NCBI GenBank assembly: GCA_903875575.1
Contig: CAIQWJ010000033.1
Span: forward strand, 124,001 to 188,000
Length of the DNA: 64,000 bases
Origin: an uncultured Acidobacteriia bacterium
GTDB taxonomy: Bacteria > Acidobacteriota > Terriglobia > Bryobacterales > Bryobacteraceae
Direction: 5' to 3'
Position 1 is the first letter of the stretch; each line of letters opens with the position of its first letter. This document shows positions 45,733 to 53,551 of this stretch, in pieces. A program made the translations under genes and the position numbers. The notes beneath the pieces are model-generated. The model was not told the origin of the DNA, made no database searches, and was given only the letters and a program-made list of their open reading frames with translations.

Positions 45733-47047
45733 CGCTCTGCCTGCAGTGCGTTTCTTTCGTCAGCGAAATCAACACGCAGGAAAGCAGCGCCCACCCAACA
45801 ATCAGAACAAACCCCGCCTGATAGGCCTCCGCGCTGTAAACGCGCGCACCCTTAACCATGAGCCCCGTCCAGTTTCGCTCCAGCAGCATGCCTATCCCCG
45901 GCTGCAGCAGAACGTTGCCCAGCATATTGCCGATGTTCGTCGTCGCCGTCACGGTCCCCATGTCGCGTGCTGGCACCGATTCACGCCCGTAAGCGAACGC
46001 AATCACCACGCAGCCAGTTGCAAAGCTGGTGATCGCCGCGACCACGGTAAACGCGGCCAGCGACAAGCCTGTCGCGTAAATCATCACCGCCCAGCCCAGC
46101 GCACACGCCATTGAGCCCATCAGATAAGCAGGCTTGCGTTTGCCGATCTTGTCGGAAAGTCCCCCGAAAACCGGACTCGCCACGGCCCAGCAGACGATCA
46201 TGACCGAACAGATCGTGGCCGCCGCCTTCGGCTCCAGCCCAAAGCGTGCCTTGAGAAATGGCGCACCCCACAGGCCCGTAAAAGTCATGATCGGCCCCAC
46301 CATGCCACCCTGCGCGATGAGAATCAGCCATGTATTGGACACTGCAAAGCAACTGCGCAGGCCACGGAACATGGCCGCAAAGCTGATTGGTTCGCGTTTT
46401 CGCAGCGTATCGGGAGCGTAGCTCGCGAGGCCCTTCTCGCCCGGATCGTCCCGCACAATGATCCAGGCAAGAACGCCGATCGCAAAAATCAGTGTGGCCG
46501 AAGCAATCGCTGTCCCGCGCCAGCCGAAATACTCGACGCCAATACGGAGCGGAACCTGCGCGAACAACGCCCCCAGATTCCCGAAGAATAGTCCCAGGCC
46601 CGAAAGTGCCGCGAATCTCTTATTGGGGAACCAATGCGCCGCCAGCCGAAGAATCACCAGCCAGCCCACGGCAGTGGAGCCCCCAATGATCGCGCGCCCC
46701 AGACACGCCAGCGCAAAGTTACTCGTTGCAGCGAAAAGAAACTGTCCCAGCGCCGCCGAGATCGCGCCAATGACCAGCAGTTTCCGCGGCCCCAGGGAAT
46801 TCGTCAGTGCGCCCACGGGAATCTGCATCGCGACATAGGCGTAAAAATAGAACGCCGAAAGATTCCCCAGATTCGCTGCGCCAATGCCGAAATCGCGCAT
46901 CAGTTCCGCCGTCATCACGGCCGGTGCCGCGCGCAGGAAGAACACAGCCAGATAAAACACGGCGCCAATACCCCACACCAGCCATGCAAGAGTGGCTGCG
47001 GGGTATTGGCGCCCGCCGTTCTTAGTTACCGTTGCGGTAGATGTCAT
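45716..47047 (-). CDS. MFS transporter
   Basis: The product has 443 residues from the ATG at 47047. A start at 47125 inside the TPP enzyme gene was rejected since it adds a basic leader. Twelve hydrophobic helices are visible, for example WLVWGIGAVFYLAVFFL, LVIGAISAALGQFLFA and AGFVLIVGWALLSCVLI. The loop between helices 2 and 3 (GALTNSLGPRKLLVIG) carries the family motif. The type resembles organic-acid and sugar-acid importers (the hexuronate/phthalate-like group), but specificity cannot be read. It overlaps its neighbours on both sides and should bring in the substrate of the coupled enzymes. Confidence 0.9.
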   Translation of the reverse strand: MTSTATVTKNGGRQYPAATLAWLVWGIGAVFYLAVFFLRAAPAVMTAELMRDFGIGAANLGNLSAFYFYAYVAMQIPVGALTNSLGPRKLLVIGAISAALGQFLFAATSNFALACLGRAIIGGSTAVGWLVILRLAAHWFPNKRFAALSGLGLFFGNLGALFAQVPLRIGVEYFGWRGTAIASATLIFAIGVLAWIIVRDDPGEKGLASYAPDTLRKREPISFAAMFRGLRSCFAVSNTWLILIAQGGMVGPIMTFTGLWGAPFLKARFGLEPKAAATICSVMIVCWAVASPVFGGLSDKIGKRKPAYLMGSMACALGWAVMIYATGLSLAAFTVVAAITSFATGCVVIAFAYGRESVPARDMGTVTATTNIGNMLGNVLLQPGIGMLLERNWTGLMVKGARVYSAEAYQAGFVLIVGWALLSCVLISLTKETHCRQSDAASA

Positions 47048-48794
47048 TGATATTCCAATGCCCCGGCGTAGGCGTCGGCGCATTTTCCATGGGAACCTGA
47101 ATGACTGTCGGCACACCCGACGCAAGAGCAGCCGTCAGCGCCGGCCCCAGTTCGGAAGCCGCTTTGATCAAAACGCCGTCCGCGCCGCAAGCCCGCGCCA
47201 CGGCCGCGTAATCGATCGTGTAAGGCTTGCCGTCGCATTCGAACATGCACCCGAAGCTCCAGCCGTAGTGCATCGCTTCCAGCCCTGCAATCGTGCCGAA
47301 CGCGGAGTTGTCCATTACCACCCACACTACCGGAAGCTTCGCTTCCACGGCCGTGGCGATCACACCCATGTTGCTGCTGAACGCGCCATCGCCGATCAGC
47401 GCCACCACCGCCCGATCCGGACACCCGGTCTTGACGCCAAGCGCCGCGGCCGGACCAAAACCCATCGTGCAAAGTCCGCTCGGCGTGATGAACGTGCCCG
47501 GCACGTTGATTGGGTACTGCTGTGCCATGCCGTTCTTATTCCAGCCGACGTCCGTCACGATAAAGCCATTTTCCGGTAATGCCTTATGCAGTTCGCTGAG
47601 GATGCGTTCCGGACGCAGCGGATACTGATCCGAACTCCACTGCTGTTCCCATCGCGACGAAAACTCGCCACGACCCTCGGCGATAGTTTTCCTGAGATCC
47701 GGACGCACGGCGTGAGTCTTGCCCTTCGCAGCCTCCGCGATAGTGCCCAGCGCCAGTTTGGCATCGGCCACCGCGCCCAGTTCCGTCGGGAAGTTGCGGC
47801 CGATTTCAGCCGGGTCGATATCGATATGAATCAATCGCGTGGGCGGGAATGAGAACGTAAACCGCGGGTCCCACGAACTCGAATTGGCTTCCGCCAGACG
47901 CGTGCCGATTGCCAGCACAAGGTCCGCTTCCAGACAGAAAGCGTTGGCTACCGGAGTGCCCCAGAAACCTGTCATACCTAACAACAGCGGATGATCTTCC
48001 CGCAGCACTCCCTTGCCCATCAGCGTGTGAGCCACCGGAATCTCCAGCGTCTCAGCCAGTGCCTGCAATTCGGCGTTTGCATGCGCGGACATCACGCCGC
48101 CGCCCGCATACAGAATCGGACGCTTCGCCTCGGATAATGCCTTTGCAATGCGCTCCGCCATCTCCGGATCCAGTGCGGGTCGCGACACCGGCGGAGGCAC
48201 TTTCTGAAATGAGCCCACCGGCAGATCGGCAGAGAAAATGTCCATCGGGATGTCCACCAGCACGGGGCCAGGACGGCCCGACATGGAGAGATGGAAAGCC
48301 CGTTCCACAATGCGCGGCAGATCCTGCACGCGGTCCACGCGGTAAACCCGCTTACAGAACGGGCGATAAATCTCGTACTGATCCGCGTCCATATGGAGAT
48401 TGACCTCCTGATGCGGATGACGTCCGTAATAGTGCGACGGAATGTCACCCGCAATCACCACCATCGGCACCGAATCCAGCGCTGCGTTGGCAACGCCCGT
48501 GGTGGCATTCGTGAGGCCCGGCCCCAGATGCGTCATCAGCACGCCAGGCTTGCCCGTTGCCCGCGCATAGCCATCGGCCGCATGCGCGGCAATCTGTTCG
48601 TGACGCGTGGAAATGTAACGAATCCTGCTCTTACCCAGTGCATCCAGAAACGCGATGACCGTGTGGCCGCAAAGACCGAAAACAACCTCCACGCCCAGTC
48701 GTTCCAGATAGTCTGTCAGCTGGTAGGCGGCAATACGAGTCTCGGCTGCCACGTCGGGATCTTTTGCGTAATCCAGGGTTTCTGTATGTTTCAT
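47022..48794 (-). CDS. Thiamine-diphosphate-dependent enzyme of the acetolactate synthase family
   Basis: The product has 590 residues. The three domains of the family are in order. The N-terminal pyrimidine-binding domain has the catalytic glutamate in STRHEQIAAHAADGYARA. The middle domain has the typical MGKGVLREDHPLLLGM. The C-terminal pyrophosphate domain has the GDG...N motif beginning GDGAFSSNMG and ending MDNSAFG. It lacks features specific to sulfoacetaldehyde acetyltransferase. It could be an acetolactate synthase homologue, a 2-hydroxyacyl lyase or a decarboxylase such as a benzoylformate or glyoxylate carboligase type. The operon with an MFS transporter and a hydrolase favours a catabolic role. 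No ilvN-like regulatory subunit is nearby. Confidence 0.9.
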   Translation of the reverse strand: MKHTETLDYAKDPDVAAETRIAAYQLTDYLERLGVEVVFGLCGHTVIAFLDALGKSRIRYISTRHEQIAAHAADGYARATGKPGVLMTHLGPGLTNATTGVANAALDSVPMVVIAGDIPSHYYGRHPHQEVNLHMDADQYEIYRPFCKRVYRVDRVQDLPRIVERAFHLSMSGRPGPVLVDIPMDIFSADLPVGSFQKVPPPVSRPALDPEMAERIAKALSEAKRPILYAGGGVMSAHANAELQALAETLEIPVAHTLMGKGVLREDHPLLLGMTGFWGTPVANAFCLEADLVLAIGTRLAEANSSSWDPRFTFSFPPTRLIHIDIDPAEIGRNFPTELGAVADAKLALGTIAEAAKGKTHAVRPDLRKTIAEGRGEFSSRWEQQWSSDQYPLRPERILSELHKALPENGFIVTDVGWNKNGMAQQYPINVPGTFITPSGLCTMGFGPAAALGVKTGCPDRAVVALIGDGAFSSNMGVIATAVEAKLPVVWVVMDNSAFGTIAGLEAMHYGWSFGCMFECDGKPYTIDYAAVARACGADGVLIKAASELGPALTAALASGVPTVIQVPMENAPTPTPGHWNINDIYRNGN

Positions 48795-48891
48795 GCCGGC
48801 AACCTATGATTCCTTTTCGTCGATATAAAGAACTACCCTACCATTCCGGAAGACGGTTCAGGCAGTGTGAAACGGTAACGCCGCCGTATCA

Positions 48892-48922
48892 GCCTGGCAG
48901 ACTAAAATGCCGCCTGCCAGGC
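48892..48922. terminator. Stem-loop downstream of the TonB receptor gene
   Basis: GCCTGGCAG at 48892-48900 pairs perfectly with CTGCCAGGC at 48914-48922 around a 13-base loop, 12 bases after the receptor stop. There is no T-run, so it may stabilise the transcript end or act with Rho. Confidence 0.45.
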
Positions 48923-48933
48923 CGTACCCGGTT

Positions 48934-51900
48934 TTAGAACGCGAACTTGATCGCGAACTGCATAATGCGCGCCGTGGACGAATTGCCCGGCGCGCTGCTC
49001 TGCGCCACCGGCACCAGACGTCCGAAGCTTGCGCTCGTGACCCCCGTCGTCACGCCGCCCAGAACCACGCTGTTCGTCGCATTGAAGGCTTCCGCGCGGA
49101 ATGTGATGGTGTCGTGCTCGCGGAACCGGAAATCCCGTGAGAGCGACAGATCGATATTCCACACGTTCGGATTCGAAATCGTAAACGGACGCGTGGAAGC
49201 GTAAACTCCCGCGGGTGCCGCCGCCGGCTGCAGAAACGCGTTGATGTTGAGGTAATCGAGCGGACCGTTGTTGTCGTAGACACTCGCCATCGTCTGCTGC
49301 GCCCTCTGGCTGCCCGCGCCCGTCAGAGCAACGTCGCTGCCATAAGTCGCGGTCGCCAGATTGCCCGTCGCCCAGTGATAAATGGGCGAAAGCTGCCAGC
49401 CGTTGATCAGCATATTGGCAAACCTGTCGGCCATTTTCGGCGATTGAATCACGCCGGAAACATTGACCTGCTGCCGGTGATCGGAACTGCAGTTGGAGCG
49501 ATCCGCGGAACGGTTGTTCGAGTCCACGTAGTTCGGTCCCGTGATTTCCGTCGTCGTCGGATCGGCAATGCAGTGTGACCACGTCCAGTTGGTGAGCACG
49601 CTGAAATGGTTGCTCAGGCGATGCTGCGCCGAAAGCAACATGGCGTTGTAGTTAGAGGTGCTGCCACCGTCCACCAGGGCGATCGTGCTGTAAGAGGGGC
49701 CCCATGTCGGATTGGCTAAAGTCAGAAGACGGCGTGCTGCCTGATTCGCTGTGGCCGTGCTGGAGCAATTACCCGCGGCTGTCAGACCGTACTGGCCCTT
49801 GGCGCACGTGCCCGGTATGTACTGTTCGAGATTGAGTTCGCGACCGGCCCAAAGGTGGGACGATTTGTTCCCGATGTACGAACCGGAAAGCAGCCACTTG
49901 CCGAACTGATGCTGAATGGCCAGATTCCACGTGTTGACCTGTGGATTCTTCAGATTCGGATCCGACACCGCAAAGACGCCCGCCGAGGGGAAGAAACCAA
50001 ACGATTTAGCCGTTCCGGACGCTGTGGTGGCCGCAAAGGGATCGCCCCCCGGATAACCCTGCCACGGATTCGACAGCGGGAAGTTTCCGGTACGCGACAG
50101 TGTCGCGCCCCATGGCGGATTGTTCGAGACGCGCGTGTAGAAGAACATGTGCGGCGAGTCATAAAGCAGTCCATACGAAGCCCGCACGGACGTCTTGCCA
50201 TCCCCAAACGGATCCCAGACGATGCCAATGCGCGGCAGGAAGTGCTCCGCGCGGCCGTTGTACTGCTGGTTCGGCGGATACCCTGGATCGCCGCTGAAAA
50301 TCAGCCCGGCAGGCGGCGTGAGCGCCGGAGTAGAAACGGGCGGCGTGCCGATCTTGCTGGCCAGAAAATTCGCCATGCTGAAGGTTTCCACATAGTTGTC
50401 GGTATTGCGCTGCGGCAGATACGGTTCAAAACGCAAACCGAGGTTCAGGCTGACGCGCGAACTGACGCGCCATGCATCCTGCACGTAAAGTCCGTAGTAG
50501 TCGGATCTGTCGTTGTCATAGAAAGGACGGCCCTGGCCGAAGCCGTTCGTCTGTCCGGTCACGAAATCCGAATAACCCAGTCCCGTGGTGCCGGCCGCGT
50601 TGGAATACTGGCCCGTGAAGTTCAGGTTTCCATTGACGCCGCGGGTGTTCTGCGCGTGCATGTAAGCCCGGATATACGATGCGCCGAACGCAACCTGATG
50701 CTTGCCCTTGATCCATGTCAGATCTTCGGCACCGGAGTAGGTGAGAGTGTTGAAGTAACCGGGGTTGGCGGCGCCTCCACCGAGCGAGAAGCCGCCCGTG
50801 ACACTGAGGTTCATCTGCGCCGGAATGATCGGCGTGATCGGAATTCCGAAATCAATGGGGGCCTTGAACGTGGGGATGAACCGTGGATTGTAGCTGCGGT
50901 TCGCCGTGATGTGGGAGCTCGAAACCAGCGTCGGGCTGATCGTGTAGGAGTGACCAACCACCGTCGACTGAATGTTATTCGATTGGCCTGTCGTGGTTCC
51001 CGTCAACAGCGGATTCGTGGGATCGTAAAACAGCGGCGTGAAATTGTTCGAGAGCATATAGCGAACAAACATGCTCTGCTTCTGGCTGATCACATAATCG
51101 ACTTTGAGCGGAATCTGATACTGCCGCTGGTTGGCACCGGTCGCGTAGTTCACCAGACCGCAGGAAGTGATCGCGGTACCCGGCGCAGGCAACAGCTTGG
51201 CGATCTTCATCGCGATCGGACTCATCAGGGAAGGTGCAATCTTATTCCCGACCCAGTCCCCTGCCGCGTCCGAGAGCGTAATGGCCTTCGTCTGGCAAGT
51301 GGTGGAAGCGATCGTCGTGAAATCGCCCGCCAGCATGTCGGCCGTCATAATACTGGCCGTCTGTCCACCTGGATTGGAACGTTTGATGGTGGATTGTTCG
51401 CCGCCGAAGAAGAACAGCTTATTCTTCTTAATCGCGCCACCAATGGTGCCGCCGAACTGGTTCTGCTTTAGACTGTCGCGCGTCAGCGAGGGAGCGCTCC
51501 GGCCATTGAACTGATAGTTGCGAACGTACTCAAACACGTTGCCGTGCAATGCGTTTGTGCCCGAACGGGTAGCAACGGTCACGGAAGCCGCCGCATGCTG
51601 CCCGGTTTGCGCACCCACCGAACTGGTTTCCACTTTGAACTCCTGGAGAGCATCCGGGAACGGCAGCGGCTGATTCAAACCGTTAAACGGTTCGTTCGCC
51701 GTTCCGCCATCGAGTGAGAACGCGATCTGATTCGCCGCCGCGCCAGCCACCGAGATGGTCACCGTGGGGAAATTCTTGTTGCTGTTGAGGTCGTTGGCGA
51801 CAGCACCCTGCGTCGTCGCATTGCCCACCAGCAGAATCAACTGCGTGGACTCGCGGGCATTCAGCGGCAGATCCACAACCTCTTCGTGGTTGATCACCTG

Positions 51901-52293
51901 GCCAACACCGGTACTGTGGGTTTCCACAGCGAGCGCTTCGGCCTCAACGGTTACCTGTTCGCTGATCGCGCCGATCTTAAGCGTGGGGCTGATCGCAGGA
52001 TTCGTATTCACCTCCAGCACAATGCCGGATTGTACGTAAGTGCTGAAACCCTGCTTCGTGACTTCCATCTTGTAAGGACCGATCGGAAGATTCGGCAGGA
52101 TGTAAGCGCCGTCGGGCCCCGTTGATGCAGATCGCGTGAGCCCTGTATCGGTCTGCGTTACCTTGACTGCGGCGGCTGGGATGCTGGAACCTGTGGGATC
52201 GTGGACAACCCCGGAAATTTGCGATGTTGCCTGAGCCCACATCATTGTGGCCCCCAGGCATATTGCCAATGCTGTTCGAACGAGGAATTTCAT
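48934..52293 (-). CDS. Oar-like TonB-dependent outer-membrane receptor
   Basis: The product has 1119 residues from the ATG at 52293, with GGGAG upstream; the in-frame start at 52422 adds 43 residues before the signal peptide KFLVRTALAICLGATMMWAQ. Residues about 25-110 are a carboxypeptidase-regulatory-like domain (ISGVVHDPTGSSIPAAAVKV, YILPNLPIGPYKMEVTKQG). The plug follows (VVDLPLNARESTQLILLVGN) and then a large barrel. The last residues IMQFAIKFAF end in phenylalanine, as outer-membrane barrels do. These receptors take up oligosaccharides or other large nutrients in Acidobacteria. It is divergent from the ThuA-PQQ pair, and an inverted repeat operator candidate lies between them. Confidence 0.93.
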   Translation of the reverse strand: MKFLVRTALAICLGATMMWAQATSQISGVVHDPTGSSIPAAAVKVTQTDTGLTRSASTGPDGAYILPNLPIGPYKMEVTKQGFSTYVQSGIVLEVNTNPAISPTLKIGAISEQVTVEAEALAVETHSTGVGQVINHEEVVDLPLNARESTQLILLVGNATTQGAVANDLNSNKNFPTVTISVAGAAANQIAFSLDGGTANEPFNGLNQPLPFPDALQEFKVETSSVGAQTGQHAAASVTVATRSGTNALHGNVFEYVRNYQFNGRSAPSLTRDSLKQNQFGGTIGGAIKKNKLFFFGGEQSTIKRSNPGGQTASIMTADMLAGDFTTIASTTCQTKAITLSDAAGDWVGNKIAPSLMSPIAMKIAKLLPAPGTAITSCGLVNYATGANQRQYQIPLKVDYVISQKQSMFVRYMLSNNFTPLFYDPTNPLLTGTTTGQSNNIQSTVVGHSYTISPTLVSSSHITANRSYNPRFIPTFKAPIDFGIPITPIIPAQMNLSVTGGFSLGGGAANPGYFNTLTYSGAEDLTWIKGKHQVAFGASYIRAYMHAQNTRGVNGNLNFTGQYSNAAGTTGLGYSDFVTGQTNGFGQGRPFYDNDRSDYYGLYVQDAWRVSSRVSLNLGLRFEPYLPQRNTDNYVETFSMANFLASKIGTPPVSTPALTPPAGLIFSGDPGYPPNQQYNGRAEHFLPRIGIVWDPFGDGKTSVRASYGLLYDSPHMFFYTRVSNNPPWGATLSRTGNFPLSNPWQGYPGGDPFAATTASGTAKSFGFFPSAGVFAVSDPNLKNPQVNTWNLAIQHQFGKWLLSGSYIGNKSSHLWAGRELNLEQYIPGTCAKGQYGLTAAGNCSSTATANQAARRLLTLANPTWGPSYSTIALVDGGSTSNYNAMLLSAQHRLSNHFSVLTNWTWSHCIADPTTTEITGPNYVDSNNRSADRSNCSSDHRQQVNVSGVIQSPKMADRFANMLINGWQLSPIYHWATGNLATATYGSDVALTGAGSQRAQQTMASVYDNNGPLDYLNINAFLQPAAAPAGVYASTRPFTISNPNVWNIDLSLSRDFRFREHDTITFRAEAFNATNSVVLGGVTTGVTSASFGRLVPVAQSSAPGNSSTARIMQFAIKFAF

Positions 52294-52384
52294 TTTACGA
52301 CTCCCTGGCGATAATTCTCGGATCTGCCTGAAGTCAGACCCAATCGGGTTGATCGTATCCCGAATCCCGGGAAGTAACAAGTTG

Positions 52385-52471
52385 GTAACGGTGGCAGTAC
52401 GTTTCATACGCACTGAAAACAAAGGACTAAGCGAATAGCGCTGTTTTCCGTAACGGTGTTGGAACCGTTAC
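52385..52471. promoter_or_regulatory. Inverted repeat and half-site in divergent receptor/ThuA promoter
   Basis: GTAACGGT at 52450-52457 and ACCGTTAC at 52464-52471 form a perfect 8-6-8 inverted repeat. A half-site GTAACGGT is at 52385-52392, 65 bases away. Both lie between the starts of the receptor and ThuA genes. The core ACGGT-N6-ACCGT recurs at 57917-57938. A dimeric regulator is the likely ligand; its gene is not obvious in the window. Confidence 0.6.
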
Positions 52472-52553
52472 ATTGGCACCTTCGCAACGGCCCGGTGATA
52501 GCTTAGTTGAGGGTTTGGGTAGTCGCACACCCTTATTAGGTTCAGGAGATCGC

Positions 52554-53507
52554 ATGTTTACCTTCAGAAAAACGCACCTCGTCGTCACCGCGCTGGCCGT
52601 TTCATTTTTCGCCGTCTGGGCGGTCGCTCAGGATCCAGCCGCGCCCCAGGGCCCCGGTGGACCGGGCGGTGGACGTGGCGGCTCCGGCCGTGGCGGTGGA
52701 CGTGGCGGTTCCGGTCGCGGCGGTGGTGGTCGTGGCGCTCGCCAGCGTAAGGTCGTTCTCGCCTGGGCCGATACCCGCAACGGCATCGCCCAGCACGATT
52801 TCACTTCTCACGCCCTTGCTCTGATTGAACGCCTCGGCTACGAGTCCAATCTCTGGGACACTTATATCCGCACCGACTCCGACATTGTTTCCTACACCCC
52901 AAAGATGACAACCGGTGCCCCCGCCAGCGGCGGCCCGAGCCTCAACAACGCCGACGCCATCTTCTTCCTCGGCCATCGCGAAATCCAACTCGATGAAAAG
53001 CAGCGCGCCGACCTTCTCAAGTTCGTCCATGAGGATGGCAAAGGCTTCGTCGCCGCTCACACTGCGCTCACCGCGCTGAATTCGTGGCCCGATTTCGTCG
53101 ACATGCTCGGCGGCAGTTTCGACGAGCATCCCTACGGTTCTGTCCCCGGCACCGTGATCAATGAAGACCCAGCATTCCCTGCCACCAAACAGTTCCCGAT
53201 GAGCTTCGGCATCACCGACGAGTTCTACCAGGTGAAGGAATTCTCGCGTCAAAAGAGCCGCGTTTTGCTGCGCCTCGATATTTCGAAGCTGCCTCCAAAC
53301 CAGGGCGTTCACAGCAAGGACGGCGATTTCCCCCTCGCGTGGGCGAAGATGTACGGCAAGGGCCGCGTTTTCTACGGCTCCTTCGCGCACGATGCGAAGA
53401 ACTGGGATAACCCGGACGTCTATCACATGTATTTTGAGGCCATCAAGTGGTCGCTCGGCCTGACGGATGGCGATGCCACTCCCCGGCCCTACCCCGGCAC
53501 GAAGTAA
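52554..53507 (+). CDS. Secreted ThuA-like (trehalose utilisation) domain protein
   Basis: The product has 317 residues from the ATG at 52554, with AGGAG at good spacing; an upstream in-frame start at 52473 lies in the promoter region. After the signal peptide (VVTALAVSFFAVWAVAQ) there is a 40-residue Gly/Arg-rich tract. The rest is a ThuA domain (KVVLAWADTRNGIAQHDFTS, FVAAHTALTALNSWPDFVDM, VFYGSFAHDAKNW). ThuA with its partner ThuB was described in rhizobia for 3-keto-trehalose metabolism, with a class I glutamine-amidotransferase-like fold. It is followed after 44 bases by a PQQ dehydrogenase, so the two probably act together on an exported sugar or glycoside. Confidence 0.88.
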   Translation: MFTFRKTHLVVTALAVSFFAVWAVAQDPAAPQGPGGPGGGRGGSGRGGGRGGSGRGGGGRGARQRKVVLAWADTRNGIAQHDFTSHALALIERLGYESNLWDTYIRTDSDIVSYTPKMTTGAPASGGPSLNNADAIFFLGHREIQLDEKQRADLLKFVHEDGKGFVAAHTALTALNSWPDFVDMLGGSFDEHPYGSVPGTVINEDPAFPATKQFPMSFGITDEFYQVKEFSRQKSRVLLRLDISKLPPNQGVHSKDGDFPLAWAKMYGKGRVFYGSFAHDAKNWDNPDVYHMYFEAIKWSLGLTDGDATPRPYPGTK

Positions 53508-53551
53508 GGTGCACAGGTTCCCTATTTCCCGATTGACTGCGGAGTAAAGCA

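Noticed and set aside
47022-48794. TPP enzyme as sulfoacetaldehyde acetyltransferase partnering the SauS-like dehydrogenase
   Set aside because: The N-terminal sequence does not look like that enzyme, and the two genes are 7 kb apart in different operons.
49855-51471. Long plus-strand open frame inside the TonB receptor gene
   Set aside because: Antisense shadow; composition is highly basic and no motif is visible, while the receptor frame is continuous.
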